Shown: one piece after another, positions 44,307 to 53,434 of the stretch
Layout: every line of letters starts with the position of its first letter
Position numbering within the stretch: the stretch's first letter is position 1
Origin: Arthrobacter sp. FW306-07-I
GTDB taxonomy: Bacteria; Actinomycetota; Actinomycetes; Actinomycetales; Micrococcaceae
Assembly (NCBI RefSeq): GCF_021800405.1
Contig: NZ_CP084550.1
Span: forward strand, 868,001-932,000
Reading direction: 5' to 3'
Length of the DNA stretch: 64,000 bases
Made by a program: the position numbers and the translations under genes
The notes under the pieces: generated by a model
The model's database searches: none
Seen by the model: the letters and a program-made list of their open reading frames with translations, nothing else
What the model was told of the DNA's origin: nothing

Positions 44307-46283
44307 ATGGGATCCACAACAGGAACGCGCAGGATGACCGTTGCCCAAGCCGTCGTCGAATACCTTTCCAAGCAGTACACCGTTGACTCGGTTGGCGGTG
44401 TTGAGTTCCGTGAGCGTCTCATTCCTGGGACGTTCGGGATTTTCGGGCACGGCAACGTGGCCGGAGTGGGCCAGGCGCTGAAGCAGTACCAGCAGCTGGA
44501 TCCGGCCATCATGCCGTACTACCAGGGCCGGAACGAACAGGCCCAGGTCCACCAGGCCGTCGGCTACGCCCGGCACACCCGCCGCCGCCAGACCTACGCG
44601 ATCAGCACCTCGATCGGCCCGGGCTCGTCCAACCTGCTGACCGGCGCCGCGCTGGCCACCACCAACCGCCTGCCGGTGCTGCTGCTGCCCAGTGACACCT
44701 TTGCCACCCGCGCCGCGGACCCGGTGCTGCAGCAGCTCGAACAGCCCTACGCCTACGACCTGACGGTCAATGATGCGTTCCGGCCGCTGTCCAAGTTCTT
44801 CGACCGCGTCAACCGGCCGGAGCAGTTGTTCTCCGCGTTCCACCACGGACTGCGCGTCCTCACCGACCCGGCCGAGACGGGAGCGGTGACGATTTCGTTG
44901 CCGCAGGACGTTCAGGCCGAGGCCTTCGATGTTCCCGAGGAGTTCCTGGCCGAGCGGGAGTGGCGGATCCGCCGCCCCGACGCCGAGGACGACGACATCG
45001 CCCGCGCCGCCGCGGCGATACGGGCCGCCAAGAGCCCGCTGATCATTGCCGGCGGCGGCGTCCTGTACGCCTACGCAAACGATGAGCTCGCGAAGTTCGT
45101 GGAGCTGACCGGCATCCCGGTGGGGAACACGCAGGCCGGCGTCGGCGTGCTGCCCTGGGACCACAAGTACTCCCTGGGCGCCATCGGGTCCACGGGCACG
45201 ACGGCGGCGAACGCCATCGCCGCCGGGGCGGACCTGATCATCGGCATCGGCACCCGCTACGAGGACTTCACCACGGCGTCCCGGACCGCCTTCCAGAACC
45301 CGGACGTGAAGTTCGTGAACATCAACGTCGCCCCGATCGACGCCTACAAGCACGGCACCACGCTTCCGATCGTCGCCGATGCCCGCAAGGCACTGGTCAA
45401 GCTCAACGCAGCCCTTGGCGGGTACCGGGTGGGAGCAGACCTTGAGCAGAAGATCGAGGCCGAGAAGAAGCGCTGGAACGCCACCGTGGACGAGGCCTTC
45501 GACACCCGCTACACCCCGCTGCCGGCGCAGAACGAAATCATCGGCGCTACCAACCGGGCCATGGACGCCCGCGACGTGGTGGTCTGCGCCGCCGGTTCCC
45601 TGCCCGGTGACCTGCACAAGATGTGGCGGGTCCGGGACCCGTTCGGTTACCACGTTGAGTACGCCTATTCCTGCATGGGCTATGAGATCCCCGGCGGCCT
45701 GGGCGTCAAGCGCGCCGTGATCGCCGAAGCGGCAAGTACGACGGCGGCCGGAGGGTCAGGCGATCAGGTGCGGGACGTCGTCGTCATGGTGGGGGACGGC
45801 TCCTACCTGATGATGCATACCGAACTGGTTACCGCCGTCGCAGAACGCATCAAGCTGATCGTGGTCCTGATCCAGAACCACGGCTTCGCCTCCATCGGCT
45901 CGCTCTCCGAATCCCTCGGCTCGCAGCGGTTCGGAACCAAGTACCGGGCCTTGAACGAAGAGGCGCACAGCTTTGATGAGGGCGAGACCCTGCCCGTGGA
46001 CCTGGCCCTGAACGCCCAGTCCCTGGGCGTGAAGGTCATCCGGATCGAACCCGGCGAGAAGGTCATCGCAGAACTCGAACAGGCCGTCCGCGACGCAAAG
46101 GCCGCGCCCGAAGGCAGCGGCCCCATCTTAATCCACGTCGAATCAGATCCGCTCCTGGACGCGCCGTCCTCCGAGTCCTGGTGGGACGTCCCCGTCTCCC
46201 AGGTGGCCGAACTGGAATCCACCAAGCAGGCCTTCCAGGCCTACACCGAGCACAAGTCACGCCAGCGCAAACTGCTCGGCTAA
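44307..46283 (+). CDS. iolD: 3D-(3,5/4)-trihydroxycyclohexane-1,2-dione hydrolase
   Basis: A 658-residue ThDP-dependent ring-opening enzyme. TVAQAVVEYLSKQY starts the PYR domain; GIFGHGNVAGVGQAL and the substrate region QAQVHQAVGYARHTRRRQ are IolD-specific. The PP domain has VMVGDGSYLMMHTEL and later residues IQNHGFASIGSLSES for Mg-ThDP. It converts the diketone from IolE into 5-deoxy-glucuronate. GGAG lies 8 bases before the ATG at 44307. It follows the Cgl0158 gene within 6 bases. Confidence 0.95.
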   Translation: MGSTTGTRRMTVAQAVVEYLSKQYTVDSVGGVEFRERLIPGTFGIFGHGNVAGVGQALKQYQQLDPAIMPYYQGRNEQAQVHQAVGYARHTRRRQTYAISTSIGPGSSNLLTGAALATTNRLPVLLLPSDTFATRAADPVLQQLEQPYAYDLTVNDAFRPLSKFFDRVNRPEQLFSAFHHGLRVLTDPAETGAVTISLPQDVQAEAFDVPEEFLAEREWRIRRPDAEDDDIARAAAAIRAAKSPLIIAGGGVLYAYANDELAKFVELTGIPVGNTQAGVGVLPWDHKYSLGAIGSTGTTAANAIAAGADLIIGIGTRYEDFTTASRTAFQNPDVKFVNINVAPIDAYKHGTTLPIVADARKALVKLNAALGGYRVGADLEQKIEAEKKRWNATVDEAFDTRYTPLPAQNEIIGATNRAMDARDVVVCAAGSLPGDLHKMWRVRDPFGYHVEYAYSCMGYEIPGGLGVKRAVIAEAASTTAAGGSGDQVRDVVVMVGDGSYLMMHTELVTAVAERIKLIVVLIQNHGFASIGSLSESLGSQRFGTKYRALNEEAHSFDEGETLPVDLALNAQSLGVKVIRIEPGEKVIAELEQAVRDAKAAPEGSGPILIHVESDPLLDAPSSESWWDVPVSQVAELESTKQAFQAYTEHKSRQRKLLG

Positions 46284-46314
46284 CCGCACTTTTCACTACT
46301 CAAGGAAGAGTCCC

Positions 46315-47829
46315 ATGACTGCCACCATCACCCAGGCCACCGTCATCAACCACTTTCTCAACGGCGCCGAAACCGCCGGCGAAGGCGACCGCACCACGCC
46401 CGTGTACAACCCGGCCACCGGTGCCGTATCCGCCACCCTGCGCCTGGCCAACCGCGCCGACCTGGACACCGCCGTCGCCGCCGCCCGCAAGGCCGCCGAC
46501 ACCTGGGGTGACATCGCCCTGGCCAAGCGCACCGCGGTACTGTTCAAATTCCGTGAACTCGTCGCCGCGCACGTGGACGAACTCGCCCAGCTCGTGACCG
46601 CCGAGCACGGCAAGGTCCTCTCGGACGCCAAGGGCGAGATCGGCCGAGGCCTGGAAGTCGTCGAGTTCGCCTGCGGCATCCCCACGCTGCTCAAGGGTGA
46701 CTACTCGGACCAGGTCTCCACCGGCATCGACGTCTTCTCCTTCCGCGAGCCCCTCGGCGTCGTCGCCGGCATCACGCCGTTCAACTTTCCCGTCATGGTG
46801 CCGCTGTGGATGGCCCCGATGGCCATCGCCACCGGCAACGCGTTCATCCTCAAACCCTCCGAGCGTGGCCCCTCGGCCTCGCTGCTGCTGGCCAAGCTCT
46901 GGAAGGAAGCCGGGTTGCCGGACGGTGTGTTCCAAGTCCTGCACGGCGACAAGGAAACCGTCGACGGGCTGCTGACCCACCCCGACGTGGACGGCATCAG
47001 CTTCGTCGGCTCCACCCCGATCGCCCAGTACGTCCACGAGACCGCCACCAGGCACGGCAAGCGCGTCCAGGCCCTGGGCGGGGCGAAAAACCACGCCATC
47101 ATCCTGCCCGACGCCGACCTCGACAACGCCGCCGACCACCTCGCCGCCGCCGCGTTCGGCTCTGCCGGCGAACGCTGCATGGCCATCTCCGTCGCCGTGG
47201 CCGTTGGCGACGCCGCCGACGCCCTGGTCGCGAAAGTCCAGGAACGCGCCGAAGCCGTCAAGGTCAACAACGGCACCGAGCCCGATGCCGAAATGGGCCC
47301 GGTCATCACCCCGGCCTCCAAGGAACGCATCGTCAGGATCGTCACCGAAGCCGAAACCGCCGGCGCCGCCATGGTCGTGGACGGCCGCGACCTCGTGGTC
47401 CCGGGCCACGAGAACGGCTTCTGGGTCGGCCCCACCGTGATCGACCACGTCAAGACTGAAATGACCGCCTACAAGGAGGAAATCTTCGGACCCGTCCTGG
47501 TCGTGGTCCGCGTCGACACCCTCGAAGACGGCATCCAGCTCATCAACGCCAACCCCTACGGCAACGGCACGGCCATCTTCACCTCCTCCGGCGCCGCCGC
47601 CCGCAAGTTCCAGCGCTCCGTCACCGTGGGCATGATCGGCATCAACGTGCCCCTCCCGGTTCCGGTGGCCTACCACTCCTTCGGCGGCTGGAAGGCCTCC
47701 CTCTTCGGCGACAAGCACATCTACGGCCCCGAAGGCGTGAGCTTCTATACCCGCGGCAAGGTGGTCACCTCCCGCTGGCCCGAAACCCACCACGCCTCCG
47801 GCGCCTCCTACAACTTCCCCTCCAACTAA
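46315..47829 (+). CDS. iolA: Malonate/methylmalonate-semialdehyde dehydrogenase (CoA-acylating)
   Basis: A 504-residue aldehyde dehydrogenase. PFNFPVMVPLWMAPMAIATG (near 158-177), GSTPIAQYVHETA for NAD, the conserved Glu/Gly region LGGAKNHAIILPDAD and FGSAGERCMAISVAV with the catalytic Cys (about 287) fit MMSDH. It turns malonate semialdehyde into acetyl-CoA and CO2, the last step of inositol breakdown. AAGGAAGAG precedes the ATG. It continues the iol operon with 31 bases after iolD. Confidence 0.95.
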   Translation: MTATITQATVINHFLNGAETAGEGDRTTPVYNPATGAVSATLRLANRADLDTAVAAARKAADTWGDIALAKRTAVLFKFRELVAAHVDELAQLVTAEHGKVLSDAKGEIGRGLEVVEFACGIPTLLKGDYSDQVSTGIDVFSFREPLGVVAGITPFNFPVMVPLWMAPMAIATGNAFILKPSERGPSASLLLAKLWKEAGLPDGVFQVLHGDKETVDGLLTHPDVDGISFVGSTPIAQYVHETATRHGKRVQALGGAKNHAIILPDADLDNAADHLAAAAFGSAGERCMAISVAVAVGDAADALVAKVQERAEAVKVNNGTEPDAEMGPVITPASKERIVRIVTEAETAGAAMVVDGRDLVVPGHENGFWVGPTVIDHVKTEMTAYKEEIFGPVLVVVRVDTLEDGIQLINANPYGNGTAIFTSSGAAARKFQRSVTVGMIGINVPLPVPVAYHSFGGWKASLFGDKHIYGPEGVSFYTRGKVVTSRWPETHHASGASYNFPSN

Positions 47830-47854
47830 TCCCCAGAAGAAAGACAACGCTGTC

Positions 47855-48766
47855 ATGACTGAGAACAAGCTGATCATCGGCACGGCACCGGACTCCTGGG
47901 GTGTTTGGTTCGCGGACGACCCAAAGCAGACCCCGTGGGAACGCTTCCTGGATGAAGTAGCCGAGTCCGGCTACAAGTGGATCGAACTGGGCCCCTACGG
48001 CTACCTTCCCACGGACCCAGCCCGCCTCGCCGAGGAACTTAAGCAGCGCGACCTGCAGATCTCCGCCGGCACCGTGTTCACGGCCTTTCACCGGGGCCTG
48101 GACCAGTGGGAAAAGGCCTGGGAGCCGGCCCGCAAGGTGGCCGAACTGACCGCGGCCATGGGCGGCGAGCACATGGTTGTCATTCCGGCCATGTGGCGCG
48201 ACGACGTCACCGGCCAAGCGGTGGAGAGCGGGACCCTGACCGACAAAGCCTGGAGTGACCTGTTCTCCGGCCACAACCGGCTGGGCAAGACCCTGCTGGA
48301 GGACTTCGGCCTGAAGCAGCAGTTCCACTCCCACGCCGACTCCCACGTTGGCGCGCAGGAGGACATCGAAACGCTGCTGGGCGCCACGGATCCGCAGTAC
48401 CTCAACCTCTGCCTGGACACCGGACACGCCGAATACTGCGGCGCCTCCAGCCTGGACCTGATCAAGAACTACCCGGACCGCATCGGCTACCTGCACCTGA
48501 AGCAGATCAACCCGGAGATCCTCAGACGAGTCAACGAGCAAAATATGACGTGGGCCGCCGCGAACCTGGCCGGCGTCATGACCGAGCCGCCCAACGGCCT
48601 GCCGGACCTGCGCGCGGTCATCGAAGCTGTGGAAGCACTGAACCGGCCCATTTTCGGCATCGTGGAGCAGGATATGTACCCCGTGGCCTTCGACGTTCCC
48701 ATGCCCATCGCCAAGCGGACCCGCAACTACCTGCTGTCCTGCGGCTCCCGCACGACCGTCAGCTGA
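47855..48766 (+). CDS. iolE: Inosose dehydratase
   Basis: A 303-residue AP-endonuclease-like barrel starting TAPDSWGVWFADDPKQTPW, the family N-terminus. Metal-binding residues appear in FHSHADSHVGAQEDIE (about 150-165), LCLDTGHAEYCG (about 186-197) and YLHLKQI (about 211). It dehydrates 2-keto-myo-inositol to the diketone used by IolD. It is only distantly related to the other barrel of this fold at 33927. Confidence 0.94.
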   Translation: MTENKLIIGTAPDSWGVWFADDPKQTPWERFLDEVAESGYKWIELGPYGYLPTDPARLAEELKQRDLQISAGTVFTAFHRGLDQWEKAWEPARKVAELTAAMGGEHMVVIPAMWRDDVTGQAVESGTLTDKAWSDLFSGHNRLGKTLLEDFGLKQQFHSHADSHVGAQEDIETLLGATDPQYLNLCLDTGHAEYCGASSLDLIKNYPDRIGYLHLKQINPEILRRVNEQNMTWAAANLAGVMTEPPNGLPDLRAVIEAVEALNRPIFGIVEQDMYPVAFDVPMPIAKRTRNYLLSCGSRTTVS

Positions 48767-48822
48767 CGGACCAGCACTGACAGCCAGCACGGCACCGTCC
48801 CAGAACCCAAAGGACCAGAACA

Positions 48823-49836
48823 ATGACTGAAACCCTCCGCGTTGCCGTCATCGGCGCAGGCCGTATGGGCGCAGACCACATCCAACGCCTCAACCAGCGC
48901 ATCCACGGAGCCGAAGTTGCCGCCGTCGTCGACGTCGACCTCGCCCGCGCCCAGGCCGCCGTCGAAGGCATCCCGGGCGCAGTGGCCCTGGCGGACGCCG
49001 AAGAGGCCCTCGACAATGGCGACGTCAATGCCGTCCTGATTGCCACCCCCGGCTTCCTGCACCAGGACATCCTGTTGAAGGCAATAGCCAGGGACATCCC
49101 GATCCTGTGCGAAAAGCCCCTCACGCCCGACGCCGAATCCTCCTGGAAGATTGTCGAAGCCGAGGTGGCACTGGGGCACAAGCGCATCCAGGTGGGCTTC
49201 ATGCGCCGTTTCGACGCCGAATACGCCACGTTAGGCTCGATCATCCGCAACCATGAACTGGGCGAGTTGCTGATGTTGCACCACCAGCACCGCAACCCCA
49301 ACACGCCCCCGGGCTTTACCAACGAGATGCTCATTAACGACTCCGTGGTCCATGAGTTTGACGCGATCCGGTACTTCGCCGGCGAGGAAATCACCAGCGT
49401 CCAGGTCCGGCTGGGCAAGGCCACCCGCAATGCCCCGAACGGCCAGCACGATCCCCAGCACGTGCTGATCGAAACCGAGTCGGGTGTCCTGGCCGACGTC
49501 GAAATCTACGTCAACGCCAAGTTTGGCTACGAGGTGGCCACGCAGGCCTCCTTTGAGGACGGCATCGTGAGCATCGGCGGCGACAAGGGCCCGTACACCC
49601 GCAGCGCCGGCCGTTGGGGCGGCAACGTCACCCCGGGCTTCGAGGAACGTTTCGGCCCGGCGTACGACGTCGAAATCCAGGCATGGGTGGACGCGGCAGT
49701 CAAGGGCGACATCGGCGGCCCCTCCGCCTGGGACGGGTACGCCACCGCTGCGTGCTGCGAAGCAGGCGTCGAAGCGCAGAAGAACGGCGAAAAGGTCACC
49801 GTAAAGCTGAACCCCAAGCCCGACCTCTACAAGTAG
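48823..49836 (+). CDS. iolG: myo-Inositol 2-dehydrogenase
   Basis: A 337-residue GFO/IDH/MocA oxidoreductase. VAVIGAGRMGADHIQRL (about 7-23) binds NAD; ILCEKPLTPD (about 93-102) has the catalytic Lys; INDSVVHEFDAIRYFAGEE (about 170-188) holds the conserved Asp/His pair of this enzyme. It oxidises myo-inositol to 2-keto-myo-inositol (scyllo-inosose), the entry step. It closes the iolC-to-iolG run; a 12-base repeat lies over its end. Confidence 0.93.
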   Translation: MTETLRVAVIGAGRMGADHIQRLNQRIHGAEVAAVVDVDLARAQAAVEGIPGAVALADAEEALDNGDVNAVLIATPGFLHQDILLKAIARDIPILCEKPLTPDAESSWKIVEAEVALGHKRIQVGFMRRFDAEYATLGSIIRNHELGELLMLHHQHRNPNTPPGFTNEMLINDSVVHEFDAIRYFAGEEITSVQVRLGKATRNAPNGQHDPQHVLIETESGVLADVEIYVNAKFGYEVATQASFEDGIVSIGGDKGPYTRSAGRWGGNVTPGFEERFGPAYDVEIQAWVDAAVKGDIGGPSAWDGYATAACCEAGVEAQKNGEKVTVKLNPKPDLYK

Positions 49837-49852
49837 GCCGCTACAAGTAGGC
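49827..49852 (+). repeat. Short direct duplication over the iolG stop codon
   Basis: CTACAAGTAGGC occurs at 49827-49838 and again at 49841-49852, a 14-base period. The first copy contains the stop codon of iolG. Probably a replication slip. Confidence 0.7.
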
Positions 49853-50047
49853 TGCGGGAAAGGGGGAGGAGCCGGCCATCCTCTGACACCCGGTCCCCGG
49901 CGACGTGGATGTGATTCCAGACGCGTTCCCTGGGAACTGGAACGAGATCGCCGTCCCGGGCGGGCAGAATACTGAGATGGTGTCCAGCGTCTGTGCCGAA
50001 AACGAGAATAGAGCCAAGGTCCTCCGCTACCAGCCGGAGGCCGGAAA

Positions 50048-51508
50048 ATGGTGCGTCCAATGAGGACGCCCGTGACCTCGCTTCACCGTGGGACGGCAGG
50101 AAGGGAGCCGGGGAACCACAAGTGGGCACTGCGGACTGCCACCGTCACCGCCACCCTGGGCGGCCTGCTCTTCGGCTACGACACCGGCGTGATCAACGGG
50201 GCGCTGCCTTATATGCAGGAGGACCTGGGCCTGACACCACTGACCGAGGGCCTGGTCACCTCGTCCCTGTTGTTTGGTGCTGCCTTCGGCGCCCTGTTCG
50301 GCGGCCGCCTGGCGGACCGTCACGGTCGCCGTCGGATGCTCATGGTGCTGGCTCTCATCTTCCTCGCGGGCACTATGGGCTGCACCTTTGCACCCAGCAC
50401 GGAAGTGATGATCGCCGCCCGGTTCATCCTGGGGCTCGCCGTGGGCGGGGCATCGGTGACTGTTCCGGTGTACCTGGCCGAGGTATCGCCCAGCAACCGG
50501 CGCGGACGCATTGTCACCCAAAACGAACTCATGATCGTTACAGGGCAGTTGCTGGCATTTATCTTCAACGCCTACCTCGGCAACTCGTTCGGTGAGTCCC
50601 ACGGCATCTGGCGCTGGATGCTGGTCATCGCCACCCTCCCGGCCGTCGCGCTGTGGATCGGGATGAATTACATGCCCGAAAGCCCCCGTTGGCTGGCTTC
50701 CATGGGCAGCTTCGAGGCGACGCTCAGCGTCCTGAAGCGCATCCGGTCACAGGCAGAGGCGCGGAGGGAGTTCGAGGAAGTCAAGGCCATGGCCGTGGAG
50801 GACTACAAGTCCAAGATGGGGTCCTGGAAGGACCTTGGCATCCCGTGGCTTCGCCGGATTTTCTTCGTGGGCCTTGGCCTGGCGGTGATCCAGCAGATCA
50901 CCGGCGTGAACTCGATCATGTACTACGGGACCCAGATCCTCTCCCAGTCAGGTTTTGGCCGTGAAGCGGCGCTGACAGCCAACATCGCCAACGGCGTCAT
51001 CTCAGTCCTCGCCACGTTCGTGGGAATTTGGCTGCTGGGCAAGGTGGGCCGGCGCAGGATGCTAATTACGGGCCAGGTGGGAACCACCACGGCGCTGCTG
51101 CTGATTGGCCTCTTCTCCCTGATCCTGCCGGAAGGCACAGCCCGCGGCTTCGTCATACTGGCGCTCACCGTCACGTTCCTGGCGTTCCAGCAGGGCGCCA
51201 TCTCACCGGTGACCTGGCTGATGCTCTCGGAAATCTTCCCGCTGAAGATCCGCGGCCTGGGCATGGGGGCGTCGGCCTTCCTGTTGTGGATCGTGAACTT
51301 CCTGATCGGGTTCGGCTTCCCGCAGCTGCTGGCGGCGATCGGCATCTCCAACACGTTCTTCGTGTTCGCAGTCCTCGGCGTCGCCGCCATTGCCTTCGCC
51401 GCGAAGTACGTTCCCGAGACCAAGGACAAGAGCCTCGAGGACCTGGAGCACTACTTCAAGAACGTGGCGCGCAGCAAGGCCCCAACCACCGAAGCCCAGC
51501 TCTCCTAA
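50048..51508 (+). CDS. MFS sugar porter, probable myo-inositol transporter (IolT-like)
   Basis: A 486-residue, twelve-helix member of the sugar porter family: GGLLFGYDTGVINGALP (about 36-52), the loop motif GGRLADRHGRRRML, PESPRWLASMG (about 210) and the C-terminal PETKDKSLEDLE are all present. In C. glutamicum and Bacillus, related proteins bring in myo-inositol by H+ symport. The ATG at 50048 has GGAGG 7 bases upstream. It lies 211 bases after iolG; that gap shows no further gene. The substrate is inferred from position. Confidence 0.85.
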   Translation: MVRPMRTPVTSLHRGTAGREPGNHKWALRTATVTATLGGLLFGYDTGVINGALPYMQEDLGLTPLTEGLVTSSLLFGAAFGALFGGRLADRHGRRRMLMVLALIFLAGTMGCTFAPSTEVMIAARFILGLAVGGASVTVPVYLAEVSPSNRRGRIVTQNELMIVTGQLLAFIFNAYLGNSFGESHGIWRWMLVIATLPAVALWIGMNYMPESPRWLASMGSFEATLSVLKRIRSQAEARREFEEVKAMAVEDYKSKMGSWKDLGIPWLRRIFFVGLGLAVIQQITGVNSIMYYGTQILSQSGFGREAALTANIANGVISVLATFVGIWLLGKVGRRRMLITGQVGTTTALLLIGLFSLILPEGTARGFVILALTVTFLAFQQGAISPVTWLMLSEIFPLKIRGLGMGASAFLLWIVNFLIGFGFPQLLAAIGISNTFFVFAVLGVAAIAFAAKYVPETKDKSLEDLEHYFKNVARSKAPTTEAQLS

Positions 51509-51600
51509 CCCAAACGGGCACACCTGTTCCACGCCGCAACGGCCCCGCACCGCCCCCCCCGAGGGAATCCCCAGGGGCGTTTCGGCGCGTGCGGCGGGCT

Positions 51601-52050
51601 CTAGGTGCTGGCGTGCAACCGGGGCAGGGCATCCACCAGCGGCGCCAGTTCCGGGATGGCCGTGGCCTCATCGAGGGCACGTTCCAGGGTGGCGTCGTGC
51701 ACCGGCCGCGCTTCCGCGAGCAAACTGCTCCCGCTGGAAGTCAACTCGGTGTAGATCCCGCGCCGGTCGTCGTCGCACAAAATCCTGGTGAGCAGGCCGC
51801 GGTCCTCCAGCCGGTTGACCAGCCGGGTGGTGGCGCTGGGGCTTAATGCCGTGGCGCGGGCCAGTTGCTGCATGCGCATGTGCCATCCATCCTGCCGGCT
51901 GAGGGCATCCAGCACCGTGTACTCCACCACTGAAAGTTTCGACTCTGCCTGCAGCGAGCGCTCCAGTTCGGTTTCAATCAGCCCGTGCAGGGTTGCAAGG
52001 GTTCGCCAGCCCTGGGCGCGGACCTCGACGGCGTCGTCCTTGATGCCCAT
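51601..52050 (-). CDS. MarR-family regulator
   Basis: A 149-residue winged-helix protein: LSVVEYTVLDALSRQDGWHM and LARATALSPSATTRLVNRLEDRGLL (split over about 40-85) and the wing CDDDRRGIYTELTSSG. The ATG at 52050 follows AAGGAG; the frame is open to 52158, but that start would lie in the operator region. It diverges from an MFS exporter gene, and the space between them contains a striking nested palindrome, so it most likely represses both genes in response to a toxic small molecule. Confidence 0.88.
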   Translation of the reverse strand: MGIKDDAVEVRAQGWRTLATLHGLIETELERSLQAESKLSVVEYTVLDALSRQDGWHMRMQQLARATALSPSATTRLVNRLEDRGLLTRILCDDDRRGIYTELTSSGSSLLAEARPVHDATLERALDEATAIPELAPLVDALPRLHAST

Positions 52051-52101
52051 GCTTTTACTCCTTACAAGAGGGGTCGGCAACCCGACCACTAGCTGCGGTT
52101 G

Positions 52102-52165
52102 AAGATAGTTGCTTGCGCGGTATATTTGCATGTGCAACAATAAATACCGCGTCTGCAACTATCTT
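52102..52165. promoter_or_regulatory. Nested palindromic operator between marR and the MFS gene
   Basis: AAGATAGTTGC (52102-52112) and GCAACTATCTT (52155-52165) are perfect complements; inside, CGCGGTAT (52116-52123) and ATACCGCG (52144-52151) pair around the same centre (52133.5), and TTGCA-TG-TGCAA (52126-52137) lies almost at the centre. TTGC/GCAA half-sites repeat across 64 bases, enough for several MarR dimers. Confidence 0.75.
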
Positions 52166-52219
52166 AGGCGCTATCCCGTCAAGGGAACAACCACACCTAT
52201 AGCTCAAAGGAGCATTCGC

Positions 52220-53428
52220 ATGCCTGTTGGCTTGATAGCACTCGCCCTCGGCGGGTTTGGCATTGGACTTACCGAGTTCGTCATTGCCGGGCTCCTTCCG
52301 CAGGTCGCGGCGGACTTCGGCGTCAGTGAGGCCTCGGCCGGTTGGTTCATCTCCGGCTACGCGCTGGCCGTGGTGGTGGGCGCCTTGGGGCTGACTGCTG
52401 CCGTCACGCGCTTCCAGCGTAAGCCGGTCCTGGCCGCACTGCTGGTGCTGTTCATCGCAGGAAACCTGCTCTCGGCCACTGCGGAGGGATACTGGCCCAT
52501 GATGTTGGGCCGCGTCATTGCCGCCCTCTCACATGGCGCCTTCTTTGGCATCGGCGCTGTGGTGGCGGCAGGCATGGTCCCGCCCAGCAAGAAGGCCGGT
52601 GCGATCGCGCTGATGTTCACCGGCCTCACCGCGGCCAACGTCCTGGGCGTGCCGTTTGGAACGCTGCTGGGCCAGGCCGCAGGGTGGCGTGCCACGTTCT
52701 GGGCGATCACAGCCATTGGCGTGGCCGCGCTCGCCGGGATCCTGGCGCTGGTCCCCAAATCGGCAGGTGCGGCAGAGCAAGCAGGCAGCCTTCGCTCCGA
52801 ACTTCGAGCCTTCCGGTCCGGTCAGGTATGGCTGTCCATCGTTGTTACCATCCTCGGGTACGGCGGCATGTTCGGCGCGTTCACCTACATCGCCTACACG
52901 CTCACGGAGGTCTCCGGCTTCGCGGTGTCAACCGTGCCGTGGCTGCTCATCGTCTTCGGGGTGGGTCTTTTCGTGGGAAACACTGTGGGCGGCAAGGCCG
53001 CAGACCGGAACGTGGACCGCACGCTCCTGGCAGTGCTCGCCGCGCTGACCGCGGTTCTCGTGGCCTTCGCCCTGGCAGCCGCCAACCCGGTCCTCACCGT
53101 CATTTCCCTGGTGCTGATGGGAGGCTTCGGCTTTGCCACCGTACCGGGCCTGCAGATGCGCGTGATGAAGTACGCCTCCGGGGCTCCCACGCTGGCCTCC
53201 GGCGCCAATATCGGTGCCTTCAATGTGGGCAACGCCCTGGGCGCCTGGCTGGGCGGCGTCACCATCACCGCCGGGCTCGGCTACACCTCGCCCATCTGGG
53301 CCGGCGCAGTGATTACCCTTGCGGGCCTTGCCGTCATGGCCTTCGCTGCGGCCGGCGCCAAGCGGAGCGAGAAGCAGCACAAGGTAGTGGCGGCATCCAC
53401 TGACATGCCTGGGCTTGTCCGGTCCTAG
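52220..53428 (+). CDS. MFS drug/arabinose exporter (DHA1 type) under MarR control
   Basis: A 402-residue, twelve-helix transporter. FGIGLTEFVIAGLLPQVAADFGVS (about 13-36, in two parts) is typical of DHA1 exporters of the AraJ/Cmr group, followed by GWFISGYALAVVVGA. The ATG at 52220 has AAAGGAG; the frame is open upstream through the operator region, so a later start is certain. MarR-MFS pairs usually expel antimicrobials or phenolic compounds. It sits inside the inositol locus but shows no pathway link to it. Confidence 0.85.
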   Translation: MPVGLIALALGGFGIGLTEFVIAGLLPQVAADFGVSEASAGWFISGYALAVVVGALGLTAAVTRFQRKPVLAALLVLFIAGNLLSATAEGYWPMMLGRVIAALSHGAFFGIGAVVAAGMVPPSKKAGAIALMFTGLTAANVLGVPFGTLLGQAAGWRATFWAITAIGVAALAGILALVPKSAGAAEQAGSLRSELRAFRSGQVWLSIVVTILGYGGMFGAFTYIAYTLTEVSGFAVSTVPWLLIVFGVGLFVGNTVGGKAADRNVDRTLLAVLAALTAVLVAFALAAANPVLTVISLVLMGGFGFATVPGLQMRVMKYASGAPTLASGANIGAFNVGNALGAWLGGVTITAGLGYTSPIWAGAVITLAGLAVMAFAAAGAKRSEKQHKVVAASTDMPGLVRS

Positions 53429-53434
53429 CCAGGC

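Noticed and set aside
46300..47883. Minus-strand frame of 527 codons opposite iolA
   Set aside because: Mirror frame of a certain gene; Gly/Asp/Val-rich without motifs.
49827..50129. Small minus-strand gene between iolG and the sugar porter gene
   Set aside because: It overlaps both neighbours, lacks a ribosome-binding site and has no recognisable motif.
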